Origin: Notamacropus eugenii
Taxonomy: Eukaryota > Chordata > Mammalia > Diprotodontia > Macropodidae
NCBI RefSeq assembly: GCF_028372415.1
Contig: NC_092872.1
Location: 11,197,001 to 11,261,000, forward strand
Reading direction: 5' to 3'
Length of the DNA stretch: 64,000 bases
The translations under genes and the position numbers were made by a program. Shown here one piece after another: positions 1 to 9,954 of the stretch. The stretch's first letter is position 1; the number at the start of each line of letters is the position of its first letter. Below the pieces are notes generated by a model, which saw nothing but the letters and a program-made list of their open reading frames with translations, had not been told where the DNA came from and did not search any database.

Positions 1-344
1 CTGTGGCAGAGCAGTTCATTTGGTGTGGATTGGGAAGTCATTTAGGACAAATGAGTCCATGTGAAACTTGGGAAGTATGTGTAGAGAGGGACACAGTGGA
101 AGAGAGGGCTTGGGTATCATCTGGAAGAAAGTTAACTTCCTGGGCTCTGACTGCAGAAGGGTTATGTGTGGGAATCTGTATTCTGGTGTTCCCTGCCCCC
201 ACCTCCATCCTTCCATAGAGAGCACCATCAAGCAGAGCCATGGTGAAAAGTTATTCATCAGATTTGGACTCCTGTCATTGGTCTGAATTAAGAATCACCT
301 GAACTTTCCTAGTTCAGTTTAGGCAGAGTGGGTTGGCTGGATAG

Positions 345-1130
345 ATGGGGACCTAGACTGCTAAGGGCACTCCCATCCAACTAGTTACCCAGGCTCAAGA
401 CCTCAACATTATCCTTGACCCATCCCTCCAGCTCCCTCATCTCATATATCCAATCTATTGTCAAAACCCATTGTTGCCGTCTCCATGACATCTCTTGTAT
501 CTGTCCCTTTCTCAGATCCTTATTACTTTTTCCTATCCAATGAAATATCTGTAAAGTGCCTATGGGCACGCAGAAGGCACTTAACCAATGCCCGCTCCCT
601 TCCCTCCCTTACTTTCCTTCTCCCTTGGACTATCGTAACAGTTTCCTATTTGGTCTCCCTCCCTCAAATCTTTCTCCATTCCAATCCATGATCCACTCAG
701 CTGCCAAAGCTGTCTCTGACAAGGCAGGTCTGACCATGTCACTCCACTACTCAGTGGATGGCTCCCTATTACTTCTAGGGTCAACTGATTTTTAAAGCCC
801 TTCTCAACTTGACTCTAACCTGCCTCTCCATCCTTATCATATACATTAATCCTCTGACCACTTTACGATTTGGCCAGTGGCTTTTTTCTCCTCATACACA
901 GAACTCTATCTCTGATCTCTTTGTCTTTGCACTGACTGGAGGGCACTTTCTTCTCACTTCTGCCTAGAATCCCTTGCTTCCATAATGGGAGCCCAGTAAG
1001 ATGCTTTTTGTTCTGGATGGTAGATCTCTCATTTCTAGATGGTAGATCACTCATTCTCAATCTTCTAAATGCTAGGCTTCTATAGACCTCCCCCATTAAG
1101 CCAGATTTCACAGTCTGACTGCCCCTGAGA
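345..1130 (+). mobile_element. L2-type LINE remnant (3' half)
   Basis: The stretch reads like the L2 3' ORF region: a TAGTTACCCAGGC segment, then a GGACTATCGTAACAG segment, then CTGACCATGTCACTCC, then CTTCTGCCTAGAATCCC. The same phrases recur at other places in the window, as expected of a dispersed family. Stops interrupt every frame, so it is inert. Bases 1-344 hold nothing I recognise. Family assignment is from memory of L2 and was not searched. Confidence 0.65.
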
Positions 1131-1339
1131 TCCCCTTAGCCCCAGACTCACATTTTCTTTGTATTTTCCAAGTACAACCCCAATAGAAGTCCTGCCCTAC
1201 CACCCCAGAAGGACAGCTTGGCTTCCCCAAATCCCAGGTCCCTCCCAGAAATGGAGACAGATATTCTTGAGCCTAGACATCTGTATTCCAATACGGGACA
1301 GGTGATTTCCTACACACCTTGTTGTAGGACGTCAGAGTA

Positions 1340-2630
1340 ACCTGGAAGGTAGGGAGAAAGAAGAACAAAGATAAGAGGTGAGATAATTGTTGGAAGTGAG
1401 AGGACCAGGATGGGGTGAGTCAGAAGTAGGGCTGAGATAGAAAGAAAGGAAAAACAACTGGAGGGAGGGAGATGAGAGAAGGTGTCAGATAACAGGAAAC
1501 CAGGAGAAAGTAGGGAAGTTACAATTGAGTGGATGTGAAATTACTGGGAAAGGGTAAGATAACAGGGAGAAAGTTGGATTTGGGGAAGAGGCTGGAATAA
1601 GAGAAGGGAAATAAGATGAGGAGAGGGCGGAAATCAAGAAAGATAAAAGGGTTATAGGCATGAGCTGAGATAATGAGCAGGTGAAATCACTGGGAAAGAG
1701 GTGGAAGAGGAGATGACATAGAGACTGAAATTGTGTGTGTGTTCATCCTTCATTGCTGAAGAAGACCATGCCATCAGAGAAATAATGACATGACTTGCAC
1801 TTGACTTTGTTTTGAGGGAGGGAGGGCTGTGCAGGTCACCAGCCTCACTTCTCTTCCAGAGCCATCTGAATCCAGTGAGCAGATATCCATCAGGATGACT
1901 GGAGATGACCCAGGATGAGGCAACTGGGGTTAAGTGACTTGCCCAAGGTCACACAGCTAGTGAGTGTCAAGTGTCTGAGGTGAGATTTGATTTGAACTCA
2001 GGTCCTCCTGACTCCTGCACTGATGCTCTACCCACTGCACCACCTCAAGAGACTGAAATAACATGGTGCCTGGGGAGGAGAGCTGTCTAGGTGGGACCTC
2101 ACCAGAGAGGAAGATGTTCAGGAAAAGAATTAAATACCAGAAGTGGTAAGAGAATAGGGAGAGCGGGAAATAATAGGAGATAGAAGTAAGGATGATAGTG
2201 AGACTGAGCTAAAAAGCGGATTAAAGATCACAAGCCAGGCTGGCTTCATTGGAAGAGGTCCCAAAATGATGAGGTGAAAGGGTGAAATTCTGGAAATACT
2301 GAAAACAGGGAAAGGGTGAGGAAAGAGAGGCTGTGAGCTAAATTGGGGAGAGGGGTAGGGTAAGGTACATGAATATAAAAAGGGGGAAGATGGAGGGACC
2401 GGAGGTCTTAGATTACAGGGAGGGAGGGATGGAGGGAAAAGGAGATAACAGGAAGGATGGATTGAGGGTGAATTGAGACAAAAGGGAGAGAACAGGAGAA
2501 GGGGAGAGGAAGGTGATACTGAAAAGGGCTGGAATGAGCAGGGAAAGAGGATGGGACCCCAGAGAGGGGTGGAGATAAGGAGCAGAGGAGAGGGAAGGAG
2601 AGAGGAGGTGGGGAGGTAACAGGGAGGAGG
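1340..2630. repeat. Purine-rich low-complexity DNA, interrupted by a SINE
   Basis: Apart from the SINE at about 1735-2046, the plus strand here is strongly biased to A and G, with loosely repeated phrases such as GATAACAGG and GGGAAAGGGTAAG. The long minus-strand open frames across it, rich in Ser, Pro and Leu, follow from this bias and are not genes. It lies just downstream of the candidate exon at 2640-2790 and would be in its first intron. Confidence 0.7.
1735..2046 (-). mobile_element. Marsupial SINE, minus orientation
   Basis: Read on the minus strand it has a tRNA-like head with box-B-like GAGTTCAAATC and the SINE phrase GTGACCTTGGGCAAGTCACTT, followed by the GGATCCAGATGGCTCT-like body seen in other copies here. 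It ends in a degenerate form of the AAGGACAAAC tail. It splits a purine-rich tract. Confidence 0.75.
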
Positions 2631-2639
2631 AGATCTCAC

Positions 2640-2790
2640 TCCAGGCCGGCAGCAGCAGCAGCAGCAGCAGCAGTGGGGACAGGAGGCCCGGGGGGACGGC
2701 TCCAAGGCGGCCCAGCCAGGCTCCTGAGGCCCCAGGCTTCTGGGAGCAGGGAGCTCCTGCGGGGACTGCGGCCAGCCTGCTGGCCTCCAT
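2640..2790 (-). CDS. Candidate signal-peptide exon of another serine protease (partial gene)
   Basis: On the minus strand an ATG at 2790 opens a frame of 50 codons. It runs MEASRLAAVP, then Gly/Ala/Pro-rich sequence, then SP followed by eight Leu and PAWS. The frame meets a good donor, CCTGGA|GTGAGA, after the first base of a codon. This phase-1 end after a signal peptide is what the intact protease at 42 kb has. A 5' exon with a long pre-segment and a poly-Leu core is also a feature I associate with PRSS50. The next in-frame Met upstream is at 2877. Local sequence is GC-rich. No following exon was found down to base 1, so the rest would lie outside the window. Alternatively this is chance coding in a GC-rich CTG repeat. 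I infer the role from phase, strand and context only. Confidence 0.35.
2650..2673. repeat. (CAG)8 trinucleotide repeat
   Basis: Eight perfect CAG units on the plus strand. On the minus strand they read as eight CTG (Leu) codons in the hydrophobic core of the candidate signal peptide at 2640-2790. Confidence 0.95.
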
Positions 2791-2954
2791 CTTGGGGGTC
2801 TGGAGCTGGGGAAGCAGATAGGGGGTGCCACTCTGGATGGGTGGTCCGGCCTGGAACGAGGCTGCACTTGGCAGCAAAAGGAGTCAGCCAGGGTGCGAAG
2901 CTGGCATCAGAACCCAGCCCTCTGGAGTCCCAGCCCTCTGGCTCGTCCCACAGC

Positions 2955-3050
2955 ACAACTGACAAGCATCTCTTAAGGGCCTTTTGTGTGCCAGGCATAG
3001 AGACAGAAGGGAAACAACCCCGGACCTCAAGGTGATTACAATGTATCAAG
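2955..3050 (+). repeat. Fragment of an old interspersed repeat
   Basis: The phrases TTGTGTGCCAGGCATAGAGAC and CCTCAAGGTGATTACAATGT match the dispersed motif (CTATGTGCCAGGCACTG ... CTCAAGGAGCTTACAATCT) that recurs near 25990, 39700, 43250, 56940 and 61380. Family not determined. Confidence 0.55.
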
Positions 3051-3059
3051 AGGGGACTA

Positions 3060-3392
3060 TATGTGTGTGTGTGTGTGTGTATACACACATGCATGTTATA
3101 CCCACAGGGTCGTGCACATATGTGTACACGTGTGTGCACACATTGTGTATGCACACATCTACATACCTGCATGTGTATATATGTGTATGTGTATATGTGC
3201 GTATACATGCAGATATATGTGTATGTGGGTATGTGGGTATATGTATATATTGTGCATGTGTGTATAGATTATATATGTGTCCGTATACATGCGTATATGT
3301 ACTTGTGTGTATGTGTATGTCTGTATATATGTGTGTATGTGTACATATGCATATATATGTGTGTGTATGTACGTGTGCCTATGCATATCTCC
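3060..3392. repeat. Compound TG/TA microsatellite
   Basis: About 330 bp of imperfect TG, TA and CA dinucleotides with ATATGTGTATGTG-type units. It starts with a clean (TG) run at about 3062. Long open frames of Cys/Val/Tyr or His/Ile/Tyr residues here are by-products of the repeat. Confidence 0.95.
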
Positions 3393-3639
3393 ACAAGGAT
3401 TTCCCTGAACTTGTGATGACCACGTGTGAAGCAGGAAGAAGCAGTGCTATATTTTCCACTGTGTTTTATATTATGTGTTTTATATCACTGGCACATCCTC
3501 AATCAGTTTCACATGCGTCTCATAATTCTTGTCATGGTTCCTATGCTTTTAAAGATTTTCTTTTACTTTTGTAATGTCATATGAAGGATATAATTTTAAA
3601 TTTTTATAGCTTTGAAACGTACGCCTGATTTATCATGGC

Positions 3640-4010
3640 AACTGGTCATCCAGCCTCAGCTGAAAGGCCTCTACTCACTGCCTTCCAAGTAGCCTGTTTC
3701 ATATTGCGCCAAACCCAAATCAAACTCCCTGTCACGTCCATTGTTCTCATGAAGTCTACTCAGTGGGAGCTAACTGAAATAAGTCTAAGCCCTCTTCCCC
3801 AGACAGCCCTTCAAATTAATATTCAAAGACAGTTAATTAAACCTCCCTTAGGTCTTCTTTTGTCTCCTCTGGGCTAATATCCCTAATTCCTTCAACCAGT
3901 TCTTGTAATTTTCAGTTCTCTCCCCACTTTGGTTGTCCCTTTCCAGATGTACCCCAGTTTCTCTGAGTCCTTCCCATGAAGGCATCTGGGTCCCCATCTT
4001 TTATCTTTTA
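3640..4010 (-). mobile_element. CR1/L3-type LINE fragment
   Basis: The plus strand carries TTCTTTTGTCTCCTCTGGGCTAATAT, CTTCAACCAGTTCTTG and GGTTGTCCCTTTCCAGATG. These are the reverse complement of the end of CR1-family ORF2 (the LFSLEKR-like segment). Two other pieces of the same family lie at 19625 and 43440. The rest of 3400-4920 is AT-rich and otherwise unassigned. Confidence 0.55.
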
Positions 4011-4929
4011 GCTCATATTACAAACTGGTATCAAGAAGGTATGTTATAACATCTGGTGTGATCTTATCTGAACGGGAAACTCTTATCGGTCTCCCTTGAA
4101 TGATCAATTCTGAAACAATGTCCTGTGCTGAGATCTTTGAAAAGCTTTTTTTAATCATTTAAATTCATTTGCTGATGTAGTGCTGTACCTGTCAGTTACT
4201 TAGAGGAACATTTTCTATAACTATGCAGTACAATCACAGGAGGAATAGGTTTAAAATCTCAAGGGAATAGCAAGAAAAGGCATAAATGAAAAAGCACTGC
4301 AGTGTCAGATCTCAAATTACATCATTAAGCGCTAGCCTTCAATCATCTGGTAGATGATTTCCAGAAAATGTATGGATTTTAAAGTTATTTTAAATGGGAT
4401 TTCTTTTTTCTGTTTCTTTCTTCTAGTCCCTTCAAAATCATTCTTATTGGAGGCCTAATCATTTTCTAAAGGAAAAAAGACTGATCAGCCCAGGAAGAAC
4501 TTCTCCCTAAAGGAATCAGAGCAGAGTTCACCTCTCACTGGGTGCAAAGGCAAATCCTTAGAGGTGGTGCTCAAAAGGGGATTCATTGATTTTAGGGAAA
4601 TGATTCTGCAGGGTATGACAAAAGTTAAGTGACCATTGACTTCTCAGTTTAAGACAACAGAGCTTGTGATCTACACTCCGAAGTCTTGCTGGATTTTGAG
4701 TGCGGAATTTTGTCCTTGTTCCTGAATACTATAAAATGTATGGTGATTGGGAAGGAGCATTTTGATTTGGGGGAAGGGGAATTCTGCAGTTTAAATCTCT
4801 TTCTAAGTAGGAATGCTTGAAAAAATATATTTATATATTTCATGCGTGTGTGTATATATATGTGTATATACATATACATATGATTGGTGTACACATCTAT
4901 ATACATGTGTGTGTACATATGATGTCAAC

Positions 4930-5125
4930 ACCTTCCCCCATCCGTTATCTTCAGTTTGTCTTGACTATATCTTGTTTATACATAACTGTTTACAAGTAGT
5001 CTCCTCCATTAGACTGTGAACCTGGAAGTGTAGGTAGGGACTATCTTTTGCCTTTCTTTAGCACTTAGCACAATGCCTGGCCCATAGTAGATGCTCAATA
5101 AATACTTATTGACTGGACTATATAT
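4930..5125 (+). mobile_element. L2 3' end
   Basis: Classic L2 tail order: CTCCATTAGACTGTGAACC, a GGGACTATCTTTTGCC block, then GCACTTAGCACAATGCCTGG and a final ATGCTCAATAAATACTTATTGACTG. A short CR1-like fragment (AAAATGTGGTGCCCAGA) follows at about 5205-5262. Confidence 0.8.
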
Positions 5126-5354
5126 GTATACAAACATAGAAACATATACACAGAGAGATGAAGAGATCTATCGTCTCTGAGAAAGAGACAATATTTTCTT
5201 CCATATTCCTAAAATGTGGTGCCCAGATCCATGAGGAATCTAATTAAGGCTCTATCCAGCAATATATATCATTACACTTTAGCATAAATATACATTGTAT
5301 ATACATAAATATTCTTTATTATATTATATATACATTATCCTCTATCATAAATAT

Positions 5355-5700
5355 CAAGTCCTCTGTTTGGCTTTGAAGTCCTTCAAAACCTGGACCCAAC
5401 TTACCCTTCCGCAGGATGTGCATTGTACATTATTCTCCTTGCTGGACTGTTCCTTCCCCACATTCCATGATCCATCCACATTGGTCTCTTCTCTGCTATT
5501 CACAGCTGAAATTCATCTCTCATCTACATTCCTTTGTACAGGACATCTCCTGGGGCCTGGAATGCACTCTCTCCTCATCTGCACTTCAAAGAATCTCTCG
5601 TTTCCTTCAAGATGCAGCTCAAATACTACTTTCTACATAAGACCTTTTGTGACCGCAAGTACTGGTTCTTTCTCTCTCAAACTACCTTTGTGTAAGGGGT
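5355..5700 (+). mobile_element. L2 3' ORF region fragment
   Basis: Contains TTTGGCTTTGAAGTCCTTCAAAACCTGG, GGCCTGGAATGCACTCTCTCC and TTCAAGATGCAGCTCAAATAC, which are L2 landmarks in the right order. The reading frames are broken. From 5700 to 5940 I see nothing recognisable. Confidence 0.75.
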
Positions 5701-5939
5701 AAAGGGAGGACGATCACCTCTGGTGTGAGGGCTTGCCAGGCCCTTTCCAGGGCTGCTTATCCACCTTTATTGTCCCATAAGTCATCCCACCCTCACCCCT
5801 GGCTCCATGTAGCATGCATAGCAGCCACACCCTGGTAAAACCATCATGGCAGATGGGCTAAACCAGGTTTAGGTAGTTGACAGGCTTCAAATCTGTAGGT
5901 GAGTTAATGGGAAGTCTACCCCAAACCTGTGGAAACTTC

Positions 5940-6215
5940 CCTAGGTAGAAGGGGTGGATGAGAACAATTTGTTTCAGTTCCATGGAGGCAGCTGAAGAGC
6001 TTGGTCAGACAAGATTCCTAAGGTCATCCACTGCATCCTGGACCATCTCCAATCATCTTGGCTTTTGTCACGCTACTGGACTTTGATGACTCTGGAAGAG
6101 AGAGTGAGGCTGACGACTTTGTGCAACGCTCTCATGCTTAAATCCAACAGACGGACGAGTCAACGCATCGCCCTGTGACAGCATTTGTCTTCTTTGAAAA
6201 TGAAGGACAAACAAC
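5940..6215 (+). mobile_element. Marsupial SINE with AAGGACAAAC tail
   Basis: Carries CATCCTGGACCATCTCCAATCATC, a GAGAGTGAGGCTGACGAC segment and the end GAAAATGAAGGACAAACAACA. The same family is seen at 32875-33140 and at the right edge of the window. Confidence 0.75.
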
Positions 6216-6264
6216 ACCACCTTTGTGTTTATTTTGTATTTATTAAAAAAGTGTATTCAGCATA

Positions 6265-6400
6265 AATACGTGAACCTGAAGGATCCCTTGCTAGAATGTA
6301 AACTCCAGACCTGAGGGCAAGGTCTGCTTTCCCATTGTCTTTTATCCCAAGAACCTAGCACAGTGTAAAGCACATTGAGGAGGCACTGTCTTCCTTTCCT
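6265..6400 (+). mobile_element. L2 tail fragment
   Basis: GGGCAAGGTCTGCTTTCCCATTGTC followed by AGAACCTAGCACAGTGTAAAGCACATTGAGG is a decayed L2 3' end. Bases 6400-6820 contain weak L2-like phrases (CCATGCCTGAAATGCTCTCCCC at about 6690) and nothing else I can name. Confidence 0.5.
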
Positions 6401-6820
6401 TCCCTTCCCATGTCTATACATGTACTTTTTGATCCAGTGACACTGGATTTCTTTGTTGTTCCATGAACGAGACCCCAGGGAACACAAACCATGGTGTTCT
6501 ATTGCTTTAGTGGATTCTTAAAAATCCAGGACCAGTTTCATGCAAAAGGATTAGAGGGCTAAGTCACTCTCTCCCCATGTGGCTTCACACCACATTCAGG
6601 GGAAGAATTATCTCAGAGCCCCAGAGTGTCTGGGCTCCTTGGGCCTCTAACGATCCATCTCTTAGCTCTAGGCTTTTTCACTGGCTCTCTTCCATGCCTG
6701 AAATGCTCTCCCCCCTCATTTAGACCACCCTCGTTGGGCTATAATGATGGGAGTTAGGATATCATGTGGGGGTGACAGATGGCCTCCCCCAAGCTCTATC
6801 CCTTCCTGACCCTCCCTTAC

Positions 6821-7064
6821 CAAAGGCATAGATGTGGTCCCATCCTGTCCCAATAGAAAGGTCCACTCTTCACTTTCATTCGAGGAGAGGGGAGGCTAGA
6901 TACAGGCTGTGTAGTTGATTGGGAAAACCAGGTGGGCAAGGGCAATGTCATTCTGGAAGAATTGAAATTTTGTGTATTTGAGGTAGATGAGGACCAAGAT
7001 GGCATTCCCATCAGAACTGGGAAGGATGTTGATGTTGCCTCACTTCACAGTGTAATCAAGATTC
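6821..7064 (-). pseudogene. Decayed serine protease exon (aspartate exon of a PRSS paralogue)
   Basis: The minus strand aligns by eye along its length with exon 3 of the intact protease at 38502-38767. It starts with LDYTVK (intact: YDYTVKLGD), then an in-frame TGA, and keeps FFQNDIALAHLVFPINYTACI in place of VVKNDIALVRLKSPVNLTQKI. This includes the catalytic Asp. Further stops and small indels follow, and the CWVAGWG segment is lost. The donor is well preserved (CCTTTG|GTAAGG). The acceptor AG has become AA. The phrase DIAL...FPINYT looks closer to PRSS42/44-type proteases than the intact gene does, suggesting a distinct paralogue. A GA microsatellite lies immediately 5' of the exon. Confidence 0.85.
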
Positions 7065-7082
7065 TTGCAACAGAGGGAAAAT

Positions 7083-7085
<3 letters not shown>

Positions 7086-7178
<93 letters not shown>
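7086..7178. repeat. (GA)n microsatellite, about 46 units
   Basis: An uninterrupted AG/GA run of 93 bp followed by GAAGGAGGGAGGGA and a G8 tract. It lies 22 bp beyond the decayed exon at 6821-7064, on its intron side. Confidence 0.98.
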
Positions 7179-7181
<3 letters not shown>

Positions 7182-7317
7182 AGGGAGGGAGGGGGGGGCA
7201 GGCAGCTGTTGTTACCAATGGATCAAAACATTGAGCCCAACTACTCCCCACAGATGAGCACCAGACTTGGAGTCAGAAGACCTGAACTTGCTTCCTGTCT
7301 CGGAAAGTCACTAAACC

Positions 7318-7442
7318 AGCATAACTGGGGACTTAGGACATCCAGAGGTGCACACTAGGATATACGCGACAAGTGATGGAGAAGGAGGACAGACAATTTG
7401 GGCTGTAGGAGTTAAGAGGAGGGAGAGAGAGAGCTACGGGGC
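7318..7442 (+). repeat. Inverted duplication, left arm
   Basis: These 125 bases are the reverse complement of 7727-7851 with one difference that I could find, a C at 7438 facing an A in the other arm where the complement would need G. Homology stops abruptly at both ends. The spacer between arms is 284 bp. No terminal repeat or target duplication of a transposon is evident. Confidence 0.95.
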
Positions 7443-7559
7443 AATAATGCCTTCCAGCCCAGAAGTTTGTTATATTATATGAAATGCTATATTATATAAA
7501 ATGCTATACAAATGCTAATTATGATTAATATTATTAGAGACCCTCAGCTCCCACAGATG

Positions 7560-7890
7560 TGCACATGCCACACACTTCGTTCCCTCCTTCCTCCCATTCA
7601 TGCTGATCTACCTCCTCCTTCGCTTGCCCCTGGAGCTGGTAATATCTTCATTTCTTTTCTTTGCTTCCTTAAGATTTGTCTAGTTCAAGTCTCACCTCCT
7701 CCAAAAAGACTTTGCTGATCATCCTGGCCCCATAGCTCTCTCTCTCCCTCCTCTTAACTCCTACAGCCCAAATTGTCTGTCCTCCTTCTCCATCACTTGT
7801 CGCGTATATCCTAGTGTGCACCTCTGGATGTCCTAAGTCCCCAGTTATGCTCCAAGCTCTCTGAAGACAGGAATCTCCCACACCCTGCCT
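7560..7890 (+). mobile_element. L2-like fragment
   Basis: Contains CTTCCTTAAGATTTGTCTAGTTCAAGTCTCACCTCCTCC followed by a segment ending in CCAAGCTCTCTGAAGACAGGAATC, consistent with a weak L2 3' end. It includes the right arm of the inverted duplication. Bases 7890-8110 show nothing recognisable. Confidence 0.45.
7727..7851 (-). repeat. Inverted duplication, right arm
   Basis: Partner of 7318-7442. This arm lies inside sequence that continues as L2-like DNA on both sides (about 7560-7890), so it is probably the source. The left arm would be the inserted inverted copy. Confidence 0.95.
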
Positions 7891-8114
7891 GTGGAGAGTG
7901 AGCCAAAAGTGCTTACGAATTGGGGGAAGGAGTGTTGGGCAACCTCCTTTCAAATGTGCACAAGGAAAGTATCATCATCTCTCTGGACTCCCCCTGCTAC
8001 ACCCGGGGCTGGACCCAGCTTCCAGGGATGCTCATTCCATAGTATTAAGTGACCATGGACTGACCACACATCTCCTCCCCCTTATTACTGTGGCCTGGGA
8101 ATGGACCAACTCAC

Positions 8115-8532
8115 CCAAAGACAGAATGAGAGGTGGTTAGTACCCACTGTAGGGAGATGAGAGAGCCTCCACAAGTATGCTGGTTATTAATCTGCAGGCT
8201 CACCTGCTGTGGGCAGCTAAGTTGGGTGCTGAGTAGAGTACTGGGCTTGAAATCAGGAAGGCTCCTCTTCATGAGTTCAAATCTGGTCTCAGATACTTAG
8301 TAGTTGCATGACCCTGGGCAAGTCACTTACTCTTGTTTGCCTCAGTTTCCTCATCTGTAAAAGGAGCCGGGGAAGGAAATGGCAAACCACTTCAATATCT
8401 TTACCAAGAAAACCCCAAGGGGAGTCACAAAGAATTGGACATGACTGAACAACAACATTATCAACTTCCACGGTCATTTCTTCTCTGGGGTTTCTATTCC
8501 AATGTGCAATGGGTGACACTGGCCACATGCTA
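8115..8532 (-). pseudogene. Decayed serine protease exon (histidine exon), split by a SINE
   Basis: Read on the minus strand, the 5' part (8532-8465) gives ACGQCHPLHIGIETPEKK, a TGA where Trp is expected, then PWK. The 3' part (8206-8115) gives [14 protein letters not shown], then [16 protein letters not shown]. Together they match exon 2 of the intact gene (CGQYDP ... [10 protein letters not shown] ... [19 protein letters not shown]). A perfect donor GG|GTGAGTT ends the exon in phase 2, as in the intact gene. The catalytic His survives, but the following Cys is Ser. The SINE at 8207-8464 lies between the two parts, and a stop is present, so the exon is dead. With the exon at 6821-7064 it defines one relic gene. 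Its exons 1, 4 and 5 were looked for and not found. Confidence 0.88.
8207..8464 (+). mobile_element. tRNA-derived marsupial SINE inside a protease exon
   Basis: Starts near GGGCAGCTAAGTTGG, with CATGAGTTCAAATCTGG as box-B-like sequence. It continues through CCTGGGCAAGTCACTTA, GGAAATGGCAAACCACTTC and GACATGACTGAACAACAAC. I see no convincing target-site duplication, but the edges are decayed. Confidence 0.9.
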
Positions 8533-8559
8533 CTGGGGTGAGGCAGAAGGGAAGGAGGC

Positions 8560-8735
8560 TAGAGGAGGAGTCAGGAGACCTGCCTACATATGGTGGCTCT
8601 GACATGAGACATACAAGCACAGGGGAGTCACTGAGCCTCAGTTACTCACCTATAAAAGGGGTTGTAGTGCTTGGACTACTTCCCTCATGGGGAGGTTGTG
8701 AAGAAAATTCTTGGTGTGCTTTAAAGCCCTCTACA
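8560..8735 (+). mobile_element. MIR-like SINE fragment
   Basis: Order of motifs fits MIR: AGGAGTCAGGAGACC, GAGCCTCAGTTACTCACCTATAAAA, then GGAGGTTGTGAAG and GTGCTTTAAAGCCCTCTAC. Confidence 0.5.
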
Positions 8736-8739
8736 TGCA

Positions 8740-9150
8740 AGTTCTCACCTTGGCCCCTGTCCCACTCTCCCTTGTCCTATACCTATCTTTGTACTAATCG
8801 TATCCTGCCTGATGGAACACAAGTTCTGGGAGGACTCTGGTTTTCCTGCTTTTCTTCACACAGGACTTTGTACTACTTGTCCCCCAGACATGGAATGCAT
8901 CACCTCCTACAGATGGCCTTTCCTGATGCCACCCCACCCTAGATTTTACTGTCTCCCCCATTCTCCACTCCCTGCCAATTACTTTGCATTTTCTGAATCG
9001 TTATATATATGTATGTATAATGTATAAGTGTGTCTCCCCCAGAGAATGTAAATTCCTACAGGGCAGGGATTATTTCCTTTTTGTCTTTGTATTTCCAGGG
9101 ACTAGCAGGATACTGGACACAGTTGGTGCTTAATAAATGCTTGTTGATCA
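8740..9150 (+). mobile_element. L2 3' end
   Basis: Runs from CACTCTCCCTTGTCCTATACC through CAGACATGGAATGCATCACCTCC to GTAAATTCCTACAGGGCAGGGA, ending GGTGCTTAATAAATGCTTGTTGA. From 9150 to 9950 only scattered L2-tail phrases are visible; I see no gene there. Confidence 0.8.
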
Positions 9151-9954
9151 AAACGAGGCAAAGAGCCTTGTCTATAGTAGGCACTTAATGAAATGTTGAA
9201 TTGAGCTGAAAGGTAGAGATTAGAATGGGGGCCAACCCCTTCTTGAGTCTGGGGGTTTCCCAGCATGAGGGAGATTTTTTTCTTTCTCAGATTGGGAGCT
9301 CCCTGAGATCGAGATAACCTTCTTCCCATCAGACCAGGAACTCCCATAGGGCAGGACTCTGTACCCTGCTTTTAGATAAGGGCTTCCATGAAGGCAGACT
9401 ACGACTCGTCTGCCCCTACCTTCTCTCATTGCTCTGCCCGCTGCCAAAGGTAGAAGAATGGGATGGGACGATATCTTTTCTGAAGTCCAGCTCCCAGTGT
9501 GGCCTTTCCTCATGGCAGGAGCTGCATGGTCGGAGCTTGGTCATGACTGATAATCCACCAAAAGTTACTGGCTCCCTTGAAATCGTTGTCCAGTCATCAT
9601 CTCCTTCTGAATGGTTTCAGCTCTGTGATGCCCCGAGCCTCTAGGACCCAGTTTCTGAAGGCTGGAAACAATCTCCCATAGCTCAGGATGCTAGCCCTTC
9701 CTGCAAATTAACTGCTACCCCACAGTCATAAAACTGAAGCCACAGAATCTAGCACATGGAGTTTCCTTGAACTGGAGATTCCAACTGGCTCCCTCCCTGC
9801 TTTACTGTTCCAGGGATGTTTCTGTTCAAAGGAACTTGGGATAGACCTGGTGCTCTGGGGACTTGTGACCCCATGCTGCCCTTTTTGGGAAGGTTTTCTC
9901 TGGGTCTGCATCCGGGTGTCTGTGATGGGAGATGGAGGATCACCTGGAGGCAAG

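Noticed and set aside
2130..2867. 245-codon minus-strand open frame
   Set aside because: It reads through purine/pyrimidine-biased low-complexity DNA and is made of Pro, Ser, Leu and Phe repeats. Only a different frame at 2640-2790 has gene-like properties.
2984..3574. 196-codon plus-strand open frame rich in Cys, Val, Tyr
   Set aside because: Produced by the TG/TA microsatellite, with no conserved domain.
5983..6200. Possible missing exons 4 and 5 of the relic protease between 1 and 6.8 kb
   Set aside because: I searched the minus strand for the KDTCQ, GDSGGP and VSWG motifs and found none. The interval is filled with SINE, L2 and CR1 sequence.
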